NCBI RefSeq assembly: GCF_008329525.1
Contig: NZ_NPKQ01000001.1
Span: forward strand, 372,001-436,000
DNA: 64,000 nucleotides
Source: Tardiphaga sp. P9-11
GTDB lineage: Bacteria; Pseudomonadota; Alphaproteobacteria; Rhizobiales; Xanthobacteraceae
Direction of reading: 5' to 3'
In this document: piece after piece, positions 26,550-38,409 of the stretch
How positions within the stretch are numbered: position 1 is the first letter of the stretch
How the letters are laid out: each line of letters opens with the position of its first letter
Position numbers and translations under genes: made by a program
Notes under the pieces: generated by a model
Told to the model about the DNA's origin: nothing
Seen by the model: the letters and a program-made list of their open reading frames with translations, nothing else
Databases searched by the model: none

Positions 26550-27917
26550 CTAAGATGCTTCCTTCAGCACGGGCGCTGAGGATTCGTCGGTCTTCATTTC
26601 TTCAAGGCTGCGGTTCCGCGGCTCAATGCCGAAAGCCCACACCGTGATGATCTGCAGCACCAGCAATCCGATCATCAGCGCCATTACGCCCGCAACGCCG
26701 CGCGCTTCGAACAGTGTTACCACCAGGAATGGCGTCACGATGGTAGCACCACGCCCCAGCGTGTTGACGATACCCGACGCCCGCAACCGCACTTCCGTGG
26801 GGAACAGCTCCGGGATATAGATGCCGAACAGCAGTGCAACCAGCACATAGATCGGGATCGTAAGCGCGAAGCCGACGGCCGGCAGCAGTAGCGGATCGGA
26901 AATCATCGGATAGATGATACCCAGTACGACTGCTATTAGCGACGAACCGATGATGGTCGGCTTGCGGCCCCAACGGTCGGCCGTCAACGCGCCAATGGCC
27001 GAACCGACCGGAGCACCCAGCGCCATCAGCAGCGAGTAACTGAACGACGTCGCGACGCTCAATCCCTGTTTGATGAAGAACACCGGCAGCCAGGTCACGA
27101 AGCCATAAAGCAATGTATTGATGGTGATCAGGCAGACCGAACCGACGATCATGCGCGACAGCAGCGGGGGCGCGAATAGCGACGACAGCTGCCCGGAAGC
27201 CTGCACGGTCGGGACCGTGGTCACCGGCGGCAGCGGCTTGCCCTGGGCGGCCTCACTCTCGATCTTCTGCATGAGCGCCTCTGCCTCCTCGCGGCGGCCA
27301 ACGGCCTCGAGCCAGCGCGGCGACTCCGGCAGGTTCTTGCGCATGTACCAGACCACCAGCGCACCGATGCCGCCAAGCACGAACATGGCGCGCCATCCGA
27401 ACATCGGCACCACGAACGAGGCCACCAGTAGCGCCACCGGCAGGCCACTGACGACGCAAACCGCCATCAGCCCCAGATACTTGCCGCGCGAACGCGCGGG
27501 GACGAACTCTGTCATCGTCGAGTAGCCGACCACGTTTTCGGCACCGAGTCCGAGGCCCATCGCGAAGCGGCACAGGATCAAGATGGTCATGTTTGGCGCG
27601 AATGCCGCCGCAAGCGATGCCACGCCGAACAGCAACAGATTGAATTGGTAGGAGAACCGACGGCCGTAGCGATCGCCGAGAAAGCCGGTGCCGAACGAGC
27701 CGAGCATCATTCCGAAAAAGGTCGCCGAAATGAACAGCGCATTCTCCGCGAGCGTCGAGAATCCGCTCTTGAGCGTCACGCCGAGCACTGTTCCTGCGAT
27801 GTAGATGTCAAAGCCGTCGAAGAACATTCCAATCCCGATCAACATCATGATGCGGTAGTGGAACGGTCCGATCGGCAGCCGGTCCAACCGGCCGCCCGCA
27901 TTTACTGATGTCGGCAT
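26550..27917 (-). CDS. MFS transporter (aromatic acid:H+ symporter type)
   Basis: A 455-residue secondary transporter with twelve predicted helices. The conserved loop after helix 2 reads GFLGDRYGRRFSYQ, and its repeat is ADRWGRKPTIIG. Start-proximal FFDGFDIYIAG and ESPRWL are typical of the organic/aromatic-acid symporter subfamily. It is the last gene of a GntR-aldehyde dehydrogenase-transporter cluster and probably imports the compound that cluster degrades. Confidence 0.85.
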   Translation of the reverse strand: MPTSVNAGGRLDRLPIGPFHYRIMMLIGIGMFFDGFDIYIAGTVLGVTLKSGFSTLAENALFISATFFGMMLGSFGTGFLGDRYGRRFSYQFNLLLFGVASLAAAFAPNMTILILCRFAMGLGLGAENVVGYSTMTEFVPARSRGKYLGLMAVCVVSGLPVALLVASFVVPMFGWRAMFVLGGIGALVVWYMRKNLPESPRWLEAVGRREEAEALMQKIESEAAQGKPLPPVTTVPTVQASGQLSSLFAPPLLSRMIVGSVCLITINTLLYGFVTWLPVFFIKQGLSVATSFSYSLLMALGAPVGSAIGALTADRWGRKPTIIGSSLIAVVLGIIYPMISDPLLLPAVGFALTIPIYVLVALLFGIYIPELFPTEVRLRASGIVNTLGRGATIVTPFLVVTLFEARGVAGVMALMIGLLVLQIITVWAFGIEPRNRSLEEMKTDESSAPVLKEAS

Positions 27918-27993
27918 CGTCGTCTCTCCCTGTTTGTTTCCATGTCGATTAGCGCCGTCCCTCTGTGGGGGATCTGTTGGCGATCGCTTTGCT

Positions 27994-29523
27994 CTAGTTC
28001 AGCCGCTTCTGCCCCGCCGTGTCGCGATACCAGTCGAACGGGCCATCGCCCGTCGCCACCATTACGCTCTTGGTGTTGAAGTGATCATCGAAGCTTTCGG
28101 TGCCGCATTCACGGCCGATGCCACTGTCGTCCACGCCGCCCCAGGGCGATGCGGGATCGAGGCGATGATGATCATTGATCCAGACGATCCCCGCCTTGAC
28201 GCGGCCAGCGACGCGATGCGCGCGCGCGACATCACGGGTGCGAATGGCCGCTGCAAGCCCGAACGGGGAATCATTGGCCAGACGCAACGCATCGGCCTCG
28301 TCCTTGAACGGCGTGACAGAGGTGAACGGACCGAACACCTCTTCCTGGAAGATGCGCATGTCCGACCGAACATCCGCGAACACCGTGGGCTCCACGAAGA
28401 ACCCGTTTTCGTGACCGGCTATCTTTGCCGCAACGCCACCAGCAACCAGCCGGGCGCCATCCTCGTGACCGAAACGCGCATAAGACAGCACGCGGTCACG
28501 CTGGCGCGCCGAGATCACCGGGCCGAGCTGCGTGTTGGGATCGAACGGATCGCCGATACGGATAGACTTCGTTTTGGCCTGTAGCTTCGCTACGAACTCG
28601 TCGTAGATCGAGGCCTGCACGATATGCCTGGAAGCGCAGACGCAAGTCTGGCCGGCACCGATGAAGGCACCGAAGGCAGCGTAGTTCACTGCCTGATCGA
28701 CATCGAAATCGTCGAACACCATGACAGGCGTCTTGCCGCCGAGCTCCATGGTCTGATGCGCGAACACTTTCGCCGCGGATGATCCGGCGATGCGCCCCGC
28801 TTCAGTGCCACCGGTCAGCACCAGCTTGTTGATGTCAGGGTGTTCGGACAGCATCTTGCCGGCACTTGGGCCGTAGCCCAGCACGATATTGAACACACCC
28901 GGCGGCAGGCCAGCTTCGGTGAAGATCTGCGCGAGCTTCAGCGTGGTCAGAGGCGTGTATTCCGAGGGCTTCACGACCGTCACGCAGCCGGTGGCCAGTA
29001 CAGCAGCCAGCGACTTGCACAGGATCATCAGCGGATGATTGAAAGGCGTACAGTTCGCCACGATCCCGATCGGCGTGCGCAATGTGTAGTTGAGATACGC
29101 GCCTTCGACCGGGATGACCGAATCGCGCCGCGCCAAGGCAACGCCGGCGAAATAGCGGAAGAAATCAGGAAGACGCGCAAGCTGCGCACGGGTCTCGTTG
29201 ACCGGACGGCCGTTGTTCAACGTCTCCAGCCGGTATAGCGTGTCGAGATTGGCCTCGAAGGCATCGGCAAGCTTGTTGATGAGGCGGGCGCGGGCGCGCG
29301 TATCCATGCCGCCCCATGCGCGTCCTTCGAACGCCGCACGCGCGCTCTTCATCGCATGATCGATATCGGCCGCGGTTGAATTGGGAATTCGCGCGATGAC
29401 GTCGCCCGTAGCCGGATTCCGCACATCGATCATCTCGCCGTTGCCGGCTTCGACTTCACGACCATCCACGAAGTTGCCGTGAATCTCGACATCGATGGAG
29501 CCGGTTTTCGCTGAAATGTTCAT
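27994..29523 (-). CDS. Aldehyde dehydrogenase family protein
   Basis: A 509-residue NAD(P)-dependent dehydrogenase. The catalytic Cys is in GAGQTCVCASR, the general base Glu in MELGGKTPV, the cofactor-binding Asn in NCTPFNHP, and the glycine motif TGGTEAG. Closest by feel are betaine- or hydroxymuconic-semialdehyde-type enzymes; the substrate is not certain. Its start overlaps the GntR gene stop (ATGA), and the MFS gene follows 76 bp later, so all three likely share a transcript. Confidence 0.9.
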   Translation of the reverse strand: MNISAKTGSIDVEIHGNFVDGREVEAGNGEMIDVRNPATGDVIARIPNSTAADIDHAMKSARAAFEGRAWGGMDTRARARLINKLADAFEANLDTLYRLETLNNGRPVNETRAQLARLPDFFRYFAGVALARRDSVIPVEGAYLNYTLRTPIGIVANCTPFNHPLMILCKSLAAVLATGCVTVVKPSEYTPLTTLKLAQIFTEAGLPPGVFNIVLGYGPSAGKMLSEHPDINKLVLTGGTEAGRIAGSSAAKVFAHQTMELGGKTPVMVFDDFDVDQAVNYAAFGAFIGAGQTCVCASRHIVQASIYDEFVAKLQAKTKSIRIGDPFDPNTQLGPVISARQRDRVLSYARFGHEDGARLVAGGVAAKIAGHENGFFVEPTVFADVRSDMRIFQEEVFGPFTSVTPFKDEADALRLANDSPFGLAAAIRTRDVARAHRVAGRVKAGIVWINDHHRLDPASPWGGVDDSGIGRECGTESFDDHFNTKSVMVATGDGPFDWYRDTAGQKRLN

Positions 29524-30170
29524 AGATCTCTCCCTTCGACGATGATCGCGTTACGCGCCAGGGCAGGCAGCACGCGCTTTTCTGTTTTCTCGATGTGGGC
29601 CTTGATGATGCGCGCAGCGCCGCGCTGGTCGCGGCGCTGTATGGCGTCGATCAGGCTGACGTGCTCACCCACGAGCTGCATGTGATCGCGGCCCTTGACG
29701 TTGGCGATGCTGATACGCACCAGCCGATCGGCCTGTTCGATCAAATCGCGCGCGGCCGACGCCATGCGCCGGTTGCCGGACGCCTGTGCCAGCGCGATGT
29801 GGAAGGCGCGGTTGTAATCGATGAAACCTTCCGCCGAGCCGTCGAACGACCGGTACTGGTCCAATCCGCGCAGGATGTCGTCCGAGGCGTGCTCGATCGC
29901 TTCCGACACACAGGCCGGCTCGACCGCATAGCGAAACCGCAACAGGTCCCGGGCGTCCGAGATCGAGATCGGATTGACCCGATAACCCTGGCGCGGCTGG
30001 ACCGTCACGAGATGCTCTCGCTCCAGCCGCAGCAGAGCCTCACGTACGGGCTGGCGGCTGACCGCATAGCGCTCCGCCAGCTCCTGCTCCCGCATATCAT
30101 CACCTGGCAGAAAGCGACACATCAGGATATCAGACCTGAGGCTATTGTAGACATTATCTCGAAGAAGCAC
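29520..30170 (-). CDS. GntR-family (FCD domain) transcriptional regulator
   Basis: A 216-residue regulator with an N-terminal winged helix (residues 1-65, ERYAVSRQPVREALLRLEREHLV) and an all-helical FCD ligand domain containing metal-binding histidines such as HIALAQAS and QLVGEH. It should sense a carboxylic acid and control the downstream aldehyde dehydrogenase and transporter, and perhaps the divergent alpha/beta-hydrolase-fold gene. A dyad at 30207-30220 is a candidate operator. Confidence 0.9.
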   Translation of the reverse strand: MLLRDNVYNSLRSDILMCRFLPGDDMREQELAERYAVSRQPVREALLRLEREHLVTVQPRQGYRVNPISISDARDLLRFRYAVEPACVSEAIEHASDDILRGLDQYRSFDGSAEGFIDYNRAFHIALAQASGNRRMASAARDLIEQADRLVRISIANVKGRDHMQLVGEHVSLIDAIQRRDQRGAARIIKAHIEKTEKRVLPALARNAIIVEGRDL

Positions 30171-30202
30171 GGAAATTTCCTCTGATTCTCCGACAAAGAT
30201 GC

Positions 30203-30240
30203 ATCTCGTGAAATATCACGTCAAGTCAGATTTACGAGAT
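30203..30240. promoter_or_regulatory. Candidate GntR operator
   Basis: The divergent region holds a short dyad CGTGA-AATA-TCACG (30207-30220) nested in a wider ATCTCGT...ACGAGAT pair (30203-30209 with 30234-30240). It lies 35-70 bp upstream of the regulator start, which suits autoregulation and control of the opposite gene. This is positional inference. Confidence 0.4.
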
Positions 30241-30340
30241 CGGAGACTTGCTTTTGGCCTCCAGTCCGGGACACAACAGGGCAGGCAGATGCGACAGCCG
30301 ATCAGGCTGCGGGCTGCAAGCTTTTGACGGGAGAGGCAAA

Positions 30341-31132
30341 ATGGCAGATCGACGCTTGGCAAACGGCACCGTCAATGCAGCGCAATTCGGTGAGGGACCG
30401 GCCATAGTGCTATTTCATTCGCTGCTGTCTGACCGGGCAAGCTTCGACGGGATCGTGCCGTCACTGGCCAAAACCCACCGTGTCATTGTTCCCGAATTGC
30501 CGGGCTTTGGGGGATCAGACGCCGTAAGCGGCGGACTGGCGGCGGTTGCGGACCGGACGGCGGAAGCCGTCAGGGACTGTGGCGACGGCGCGGAAACGAT
30601 CGTGCTCGGCAACGGCTATGGCGGTTTCGTCGCCCTGCAGATGGCGATCCGCCACCCTGGCATCGCAGGCCGGCTGGTTCTCGCCGATTGCGGCGCCGCG
30701 TTTTCCGAACCCGGCCGCGAGGCGTTTCGCAACATGGCGATGGCAGCATCGACCAAGGGATTGCCTGCGGTCACCGATGTCGCGATGCGACGCTTGTTCG
30801 CCGCTGAATTTCAGGAGCAGAACCCGGAGCTGATGCGGGGTCGCCGCGAGGCCTTTTTGCGCACGGATCCCCGGGTGTTTCAGAGTGCCTGCGAGTCCCT
30901 GGCGACGCTGGACCTGCGCCCCGAGATCGGGACTGTCAAAGTGCCGGTGCTGGTGCTGGTCGGCGAGCACGATGAAGCGACGCCACCACCAATGTCCAGA
31001 GAGCTTGCTGCCGGACTACCTGATGCACGGCTGATCGTGCTTCCGGGCTGCGCGCATGTCCCGCAATTGCAGAAGCCGGACGTCTTTCTCGATGCGATCT
31101 CGGATTTCGTATCGGCTGCGATGGCGCGCTAA
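30341..31132 (+). CDS. Alpha/beta-hydrolase-fold protein with Gly at the nucleophile position
   Basis: A 263-residue protein of the MhpC-like alpha/beta hydrolase fold. The oxyanion region is VLFHSLLSDRASFDG. The nucleophile elbow reads LGNGYGG, where the expected Ser/Asp/Cys of G-x-Nu-x-G is Gly. The acid (GEHDEATP) and histidine (GCAHVPQLQ) positions look normal. It may therefore be a non-hydrolytic member, a lyase, or inactive. GGGAGAGG precedes ATG 30341, so the longer frame from 30248 is rejected. It is divergent from the GntR gene and may belong to the same catabolic unit. Confidence 0.8.
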   Translation: MADRRLANGTVNAAQFGEGPAIVLFHSLLSDRASFDGIVPSLAKTHRVIVPELPGFGGSDAVSGGLAAVADRTAEAVRDCGDGAETIVLGNGYGGFVALQMAIRHPGIAGRLVLADCGAAFSEPGREAFRNMAMAASTKGLPAVTDVAMRRLFAAEFQEQNPELMRGRREAFLRTDPRVFQSACESLATLDLRPEIGTVKVPVLVLVGEHDEATPPPMSRELAAGLPDARLIVLPGCAHVPQLQKPDVFLDAISDFVSAAMAR

Positions 31133-31158
31133 CCGCGCCACGCAATCGAGCGCGTCGA

Positions 31159-31782
31159 TCAACCCGCCAGATCGAGTTTCGACGCCACCGTCGCGTCGGC
31201 ATTGAGCCGGTAGATCACGGGCACGCCGGTCGCGAGTTCGCGAGCCAGAATCCCTTCCGGCGTCAGCTTCTCCAGCACCATGATCAGCGCGCGCAGCGAG
31301 TTACCGTGCGCAGCAACCAGCGTGCGTTCACCGCGCAGCACGCAGGGCAGGATTTCCTGCACGAAATACGGCAGCGTACGTGCCAGCGTATCCTTCAGGC
31401 TTTCGCCGCCGGGCGGCGGCACGTCGTAAGACCGGCGCCAAACATGGACCTGCTCCTCACCCCATTTGGCGCGGGCATCATCCTTGTTGAGGCCGGAAAG
31501 ATCGCCGTAATCGCGCTCGTTCAGCGCCAGGTTCTTTGTGATCGGAATGCCGCTCTGGCCCATCTCTTCCAGTGCGAGATCGAGTGTATGCTGCGCACGG
31601 GTCAGCGCCGAAGTGAACGCAACGTCAAACGTCAAACCCTGCGCCTTTAGCTTGCGACCGGCTTCCTTGGCCTCGGCGACGCCCTTCTCGGTGAGATCAG
31701 GATCTTTCCAGCCGGTGAAAAGGTTCTTCAGATTCCATTCGCTCTGTCCGTGACGGACGAGGACGAGAAGACGTTCGTTCAT
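31159..31782 (-). CDS. gpmA: 2,3-bisphosphoglycerate-dependent phosphoglycerate mutase
   Basis: A 207-residue glycolytic mutase interconverting 3- and 2-phosphoglycerate. The phosphohistidine motif is [10 protein letters not shown], the second active-site set is [12 protein letters not shown], and the late histidine is in [11 protein letters not shown]. It is the short form usual in alphaproteobacteria. ATG 31782 starts just before the first strand. It follows dapB on the same strand by 22 bp. Confidence 0.95.
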   Translation of the reverse strand: MNERLLVLVRHGQSEWNLKNLFTGWKDPDLTEKGVAEAKEAGRKLKAQGLTFDVAFTSALTRAQHTLDLALEEMGQSGIPITKNLALNERDYGDLSGLNKDDARAKWGEEQVHVWRRSYDVPPPGGESLKDTLARTLPYFVQEILPCVLRGERTLVAAHGNSLRALIMVLEKLTPEGILARELATGVPVIYRLNADATVASKLDLAG

Positions 31783-31804
31783 CGAGAATTCCGTTTCGTT
31801 CTTC

Positions 31805-32620
31805 TTACATTTCACCAAGGCCGAGCACGTCAGCCATCGAGTACAAACCCGGCTTTTTTCCATGCGCCCACATCGCCGCCTTCAGCGCGCCGTTCGCAAA
31901 GATCATGCGATCGTCGGCCTTGTGCGTCAGCTCGATGCGTTCATTGGGACCGGCAAAGATCACTGTGTGATCGCCTGCGACAGTGCCACCGCGCAGCGAA
32001 GCAAAGCCGATATCGCCGGTCTTGCGCGCGCCGGTGAGGCCATCGCGGCCACGCGCGGAATGCTCGTCCAGCGAAATGCCGCGGCCTTCGGCTGCAGCCT
32101 GCCCCAGCATGAAGGCAGTGCCCGACGGCGCGTCGATCTTGGCCTTGTGGTGCATCTCCAATACTTCGATATCGAAGCCGTCATCGAGCGACCGCGCGAC
32201 GCGCTTCACCAGCGCGGCCAGCAAATTGACGCCGAGGCTCATATTGCCCGACTGCACGACGATGGCCTGACCTGTCACGCTCTTGATCACCGCGTTGTCC
32301 GACGGCGACAGGCCAGTGGTGCCGATCACGTGGACGAGGCCACGCTGGGCTGCGATCGCGACATTGGCGATGGTTGCCGCAGGAACCGTGAAATCGAGAA
32401 TGCCGTCGGCATCCTTCGACAGTGTCCAGAGGTCGGCCGAGAGCTTGACGCCATTTTCCGGCAGGCCGGCAAGCACGCCGGAATCCTGCCCGAGCAGCTC
32501 CGAGCCCGGCGCTTCCAGCGCGCCCGCGAGAACTGCGCCCGGGGTTTCGGAAATGGTACGGATCAGCGCGCGGCCCATCCGGCCGCCGGCGCCTGCAACG
32601 ATCAGTCTCATATCGGACAT
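31805..32620 (-). CDS. dapB: 4-hydroxy-tetrahydrodipicolinate reductase
   Basis: A 271-residue enzyme of diaminopimelate and lysine synthesis. The NAD(P) site is [13 protein letters not shown] (8-20). The catalytic histidines and lysine lie in [15 protein letters not shown]. Length is normal. It lies in a same-strand series with gpmA downstream. Confidence 0.96.
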   Translation of the reverse strand: MSDMRLIVAGAGGRMGRALIRTISETPGAVLAGALEAPGSELLGQDSGVLAGLPENGVKLSADLWTLSKDADGILDFTVPAATIANVAIAAQRGLVHVIGTTGLSPSDNAVIKSVTGQAIVVQSGNMSLGVNLLAALVKRVARSLDDGFDIEVLEMHHKAKIDAPSGTAFMLGQAAAEGRGISLDEHSARGRDGLTGARKTGDIGFASLRGGTVAGDHTVIFAGPNERIELTHKADDRMIFANGALKAAMWAHGKKPGLYSMADVLGLGEM

Positions 32621-32740
32621 TGAACGATCCTCAGTATCTCAAGGCGGTATAGCGGCGCGCTGCCGCGGCGGCAACACGCCCACGGTACCTAAAGTCCTTA
32701 GATACCAATCAGATCAAACACATGCTTAAGGCCCAGCGGC

Positions 32741-33043
32741 TCAAGGCTGCGGACCGTCATACCCCTCGATGATCACGAGGTCGCTCTCGCCATGCGGGCT
32801 GCGCATCGCCACCAGCCGTTGATATTCCGGCGAATTGTAGCAGGCCAGCGCGGTCGCGTAGTCCTTGAATTCGAGCACGACATTACGCGACCGCGAGGTG
32901 CCTTCCTTGGCCTCAAACTGGCCGCCGCGAACCAGGAACCTGGCGCCGAATTTATTGAAGACCGGGCCGTTCTCGGCCACGTATTGCTTGTAACCATCCA
33001 TGTTGTGCACGTCGACGCGCGCAATCCAGTAAGCCTTGGCCAT
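32741..33043 (-). CDS. DUF1330 domain-containing protein
   Basis: A 100-residue protein of the dimeric alpha-beta barrel (ferredoxin-like) superfamily. It has the DUF1330 features AYWIARVDVHN, FLVRGG and the closing RSPHGESDLVIIEG. No enzyme activity is established for the family. It lies 26 bp after pyrF on the same strand. Confidence 0.88.
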   Translation of the reverse strand: MAKAYWIARVDVHNMDGYKQYVAENGPVFNKFGARFLVRGGQFEAKEGTSRSRNVVLEFKDYATALACYNSPEYQRLVAMRSPHGESDLVIIEGYDGPQP

Positions 33044-33069
33044 CGGTCTTTCTCTCCCTCGTCTCGCTG

Positions 33070-33786
33070 TTACTTATTCGCCAGCGCCTGCGTGATCTCG
33101 GCCACGATCGCCTCGGCCACGGCCTTGGGATCGGCGGCTTCCATCACCGGACGGCCGACCACCAGATAGTCCGAACCTTCGGCAATGGCGTGTGCCGGAG
33201 TCATGACGCGTTTCTGATCGCCGGTATCGCTGCCCGCAGGTCGCACGCCCGGCGTCACCAGGCACATATCGGCCTTGATGAGCTTGCGCAGGTTTGCGGC
33301 CTCTTCCGGCGAGCAGACGAGACCATCGATGCCAAGCGCCTGCGCCTGCTGCGCCCGCGCGGCGACGAGATCGCTGACACCGAGCTGGTAGCCGGCAGCT
33401 TTCAGATCCTCGTTGTCGTAGGAGGTCAGCACCGTCACGGCGAGGATCTTCAGACCCGAGCCCTTGCTGGCATTGGCAGCCGCCTGCATGGTCTGCGGAT
33501 AGGCATGGACAGTGAGGAAACTCGCGCCGAGCTTGGCCACGCTCTCGACACCGCGCGCAACGGTGTTGCCGATGTCATGCATCTTCAGATCGGCGAATAC
33601 TTTCTTGCCAGCATCGGCGAGTTTGCGCACCAGCGGCAGGCCGCCGGCATAACCGAGCTGATAGCCGATCTTGTAGAAAGTCACGCTGTCGCCAAGCCGC
33701 GCGATCATCGCTTCGGCAGCGTCAACATCCGGCAAGTCGAGCGCGACGATCAGGCGGTCGCGGGGATCAATGGTCTGCAACGTCAT
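33070..33786 (-). CDS. pyrF: Orotidine 5'-phosphate decarboxylase
   Basis: A 238-residue TIM-barrel enzyme making UMP in the last step of pyrimidine synthesis. The catalytic charged tetrad includes [13 protein letters not shown]. The phosphate-binding end is VTPGVRP followed by YLVVGRPVM. Length is normal for the bacterial type-1 enzyme. The FMN reductase gene ends six bases upstream of its start. Confidence 0.96.
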   Translation of the reverse strand: MTLQTIDPRDRLIVALDLPDVDAAEAMIARLGDSVTFYKIGYQLGYAGGLPLVRKLADAGKKVFADLKMHDIGNTVARGVESVAKLGASFLTVHAYPQTMQAAANASKGSGLKILAVTVLTSYDNEDLKAAGYQLGVSDLVAARAQQAQALGIDGLVCSPEEAANLRKLIKADMCLVTPGVRPAGSDTGDQKRVMTPAHAIAEGSDYLVVGRPVMEAADPKAVAEAIVAEITQALANK

Positions 33787-33792
33787 CTGGTC

Positions 33793-34371
33793 TCACTTCA
33801 TCTGCTGCGCCACGTCGATGAGTTGGCGTACCATCGCCGCCATCGCATCCTTGTCGGCGGCGTGTTTCAACCGGTCCATATCGTCATAGGCCTCGTCCGC
33901 GAATGCCAGCGTGAGCTGGTTCGGGATCACCATCGCGCGGCAGGCTGACAGCACCAGCCGCAAGGCCTGCAAACAGCGCGCACCGCCAAGCCGTCCATTC
34001 GAGGCCGCCGCAATTGCAAACGGCCGCTCGCGAAATACCTGGCCCTTGCTCTCCTGGGTATCCACGACGCGCGATACCCAGTCGATGCTGTTCTTCAGCA
34101 GCGGCGGCAGCGACGCGTTGTATTCCGGTGTCACGATCAGCACACCATCATGCGCCGATATCATGCGCTTCAGATCGAACGCCTGTTTCGGCACGCCGGA
34201 ATTGATCTCGAGGTCGCCGTCATAGATCGGGAGCGGAAAGTCGCCGAGCGAAATCCTTGTGACATCGACATCGGCGCGGACCAGCGCATCAATGGCGACA
34301 GCCGCCAGTTTCGCATTCAGCGACCCTGTGCGCAGCGAGCCGGGAATAACGAGGATCTTGATCGCGGCCAT
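33793..34371 (-). CDS. NADPH-dependent FMN reductase family protein
   Basis: A 192-residue flavodoxin-fold reductase. The FMN phosphate loop is PGSLRTGSLNAKLA (10-23). The isoalloxazine-contacting segment is TPEYNASLPPLLKNSIDW. Such enzymes reduce flavins, quinones, azo dyes or metals with NADPH. It sits between pmtA and pyrF on the same strand. Confidence 0.9.
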   Translation of the reverse strand: MAAIKILVIPGSLRTGSLNAKLAAVAIDALVRADVDVTRISLGDFPLPIYDGDLEINSGVPKQAFDLKRMISAHDGVLIVTPEYNASLPPLLKNSIDWVSRVVDTQESKGQVFRERPFAIAAASNGRLGGARCLQALRLVLSACRAMVIPNQLTLAFADEAYDDMDRLKHAADKDAMAAMVRQLIDVAQQMK

Positions 34372-34416
34372 GATTCCGATCGTCGGGGCGAAGCCGCCGC
34401 GCGATCGCGGCCGGTA

Positions 34417-35019
34417 CTAGCCTTTGCGATACACCCAGACGCGGGCCGGCGGAAGGTTCATCCAGATCCGCTCCGAAGCCTCTGTGGACACACCGGGCAG
34501 CGATTTCGGGATCGGCGGCGCCACCGAATAGGTGAACTGCACGAATGGCGCGTTCGGCGACATCGCCGAAAAGGCATCGCGGATCAGCTTGAGGCGCGTC
34601 AGCATCGGCTTGGTGACCAGCGGAAGGCCGGAGACGACGGCAGAAGCAGGTTCTTTCAGTACGTCCCACAGCGTATCCCGCAATGTGTAGGCGTCGCCCT
34701 GAACGATCGTCGCCTGCGGATAGCGCTCGCGCAGCAGTGCGCAGAAGGTAGGATTGAATTCGACAAGCACCAGTCGCTTCTGGTCCACCCCATGCGCGAT
34801 GAGCGCAGAGGTGATCGCGCCGGTGCCGGGCCCAAGTTCGATGACCGGACCGGTCGTGTTATTGTCGACATACTGCGCCATGGTGCGGGCGAGGGCTTTG
34901 CCTGATGGCATCACCGCGCCCATGTGCAGCGGTTTGTCGATCCATGAACGGAGAAAGCGGACCTCGTCGTCCAGACGGAGTGGCTTCTTCAACGGACGCG
35001 CGGACGAGTGCAGAGGCAT
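34417..35019 (-). CDS. pmtA: SAM-dependent methyltransferase, PmtA-type phospholipid N-methyltransferase
   Basis: A 200-residue class I methyltransferase with the SAM site VIELGPGTGAITSAL. The catalytic-region segment VVSGLPLVTKP resembles the rRNA dimethylase and Sinorhizobium-type PmtA lineage. PmtA methylates phosphatidylethanolamine stepwise to phosphatidylcholine. Location next to dnaJ fits related rhizobia as I recall. Assignment to the lipid enzyme rather than another methyltransferase is probable, not proven. ATG 35019 is preferred over the longer frame to 35088. Confidence 0.75.
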   Translation of the reverse strand: MPLHSSARPLKKPLRLDDEVRFLRSWIDKPLHMGAVMPSGKALARTMAQYVDNNTTGPVIELGPGTGAITSALIAHGVDQKRLVLVEFNPTFCALLRERYPQATIVQGDAYTLRDTLWDVLKEPASAVVSGLPLVTKPMLTRLKLIRDAFSAMSPNAPFVQFTYSVAPPIPKSLPGVSTEASERIWMNLPPARVWVYRKG

Positions 35020-35111
35020 GTCGCTTCCAGGCAGACCGCGGAACGTGCGGAACGTCAGAATTTCGTCATAAAGAGGTATAGGCAACAATAGAAACGGTCA
35101 AGCTTCCAACG

Positions 35112-36254
35112 TCAGGAGCCAGCCCGCGTTCCGAAGAAGTCCTTGACCTTAGTGAAGAAACCCGCGGCCTCAGGTTGCGTTGCACCCGAAGACAGTTTTT
35201 CGAATTCGGCCAGCAGCTCCTGCTGCTTTTTCGTCAGGTTCTGCGGTGTTTCCACGACAACCTGCACATACATGTCGCCGGTCTGGCGCGAGCGCAGCAC
35301 CGGCATGCCCTTTGACGTGACGCGGAAGCGGCGACCGGACTGGGTGCCCGAGGGAACCTTGACCTTGTTGCGACCGCCCTCGATGGTCGGCACCTCGAAT
35401 TCGCCGCCCAGCGCAGCAGTCACCATCGAGATCGGCACGCGGCAATGCAGGTCCGCGCCATCGCGCTGGAAGAAGTCGTGCGAAGCGAGCGACAGGAAAA
35501 TGTACAGATCGCCCGACGGGCCGCCCCGCGTGCCGGCTTCACCTTCATTGGCGAGGCGGATACGGGTGCCGTCCTCGACGCCTGCCGGAATGTTGACCGA
35601 GAGCGTGCGCTCACGCTCGACGCGGCCCGCGCCGGAGCAGCTCGGGCACGGGTCCTCGATCATCTGACCGCGGCCCTGACAGCTCGGGCAGGTCCTTTCC
35701 AACGTGAAGAAGCCCTGGGCCTGACGGACGCGCCCAGCGCCGCCGCAGGTTGAACAGGCCTTCGGCTTGGTGCCGGTCTTGGCGCCGGTACCGGAGCAAG
35801 CTTCGCAGGTCACTGCGACCGGAATCTCGATCTGTGCGGTCTTGCCGGAGTAAGCCTCCTCCAGCGTGATTTCCATGTTGTAGCGGAGATCTGCTCCGCG
35901 TTCGCGACCGCCGCTGCGGCCACCACTGCGCTGCCCGGCCATGCCGAACAGGTCTTCGAAAATGTCAGAGAAGGACGAGGCGAAGCCGGAGCCAAAGCCC
36001 GGACCACCCCCGCCACCGTGGCCCTGCTCGAAGGCAGCATGGCCATAGCGGTCATAGGCCGCGCGCTTGTCGCCGTCCTTGAGGACGTCGTAGGCCTCGG
36101 CAATTTCCTTGAACTTCACTTCAGCGGCGGTATCGCCCGGGTTCTTGTCCGGATGCCACTTCATCGCAAGCTTGCGAAACGACGTCTTCAGAACCGCATC
36201 ATTGGCGGTGCGCTCGACTTCCAGCGTGTCGTAGTAACATTGCTTGGTGGACAT
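35112..36254 (-). CDS. dnaJ: Chaperone DnaJ
   Basis: A 380-residue type I Hsp40. The J domain carries the HPD tripeptide in [10 protein letters not shown], followed by a Gly/Phe-rich linker. Four zinc repeats are [24 protein letters not shown] and CPSCSGAG, and the C-terminal substrate domains are complete. It stimulates the DnaK ATPase and delivers unfolded proteins. It is about 155 bp downstream of dnaK on the same strand, after a palindromic repeat. Confidence 0.97.
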   Translation of the reverse strand: MSTKQCYYDTLEVERTANDAVLKTSFRKLAMKWHPDKNPGDTAAEVKFKEIAEAYDVLKDGDKRAAYDRYGHAAFEQGHGGGGGPGFGSGFASSFSDIFEDLFGMAGQRSGGRSGGRERGADLRYNMEITLEEAYSGKTAQIEIPVAVTCEACSGTGAKTGTKPKACSTCGGAGRVRQAQGFFTLERTCPSCQGRGQMIEDPCPSCSGAGRVERERTLSVNIPAGVEDGTRIRLANEGEAGTRGGPSGDLYIFLSLASHDFFQRDGADLHCRVPISMVTAALGGEFEVPTIEGGRNKVKVPSGTQSGRRFRVTSKGMPVLRSRQTGDMYVQVVVETPQNLTKKQQELLAEFEKLSSGATQPEAAGFFTKVKDFFGTRAGS

Positions 36255-36346
36255 CAGTCAGATCCGCTCGAAATTGGTCCTCATCCCGAGGAGCATCCCA
36301 GAAGAACGCATCGATGAAGATGCAACTCCCGCACTAACAAAAATGA

Positions 36347-36389
36347 CCCTCATCCTTCGAAACGCGTACTGCGCTGCTCAGGATGAGGG
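36347..36389. repeat. Palindromic repeat between dnaK and dnaJ
   Basis: CCCTCATCCT (36347-36356) pairs perfectly with AGGATGAGGG (36380-36389). CCTCATCC-type dispersed palindromes are familiar in Bradyrhizobium relatives. Placed between dnaK and dnaJ, it could reduce read-through so that DnaK exceeds DnaJ, or stabilise the dnaK mRNA. Confidence 0.6.
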
Positions 36390-36408
36390 CCATTGTTCTG
36401 CTCGCCTA

Positions 36409-38307
<1,899 letters not shown>

Positions 38308-38409
38308 GCTCTCATATCCTTTTTCTGCGGCAGGTTGGCTGGGCCCTGACGGCACCCCGCTCCCAACCCCCAAACATCAACTATTCGCGATATTGCGACG
38401 GTAGGCCTC

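Noticed and set aside
30248-30340. Upstream extension of the Gly-nucleophile protein
   Set aside because: ATG 30341 has a strong GGGAGAGG box and begins the conserved first strand; the upstream part overlaps the operator region.
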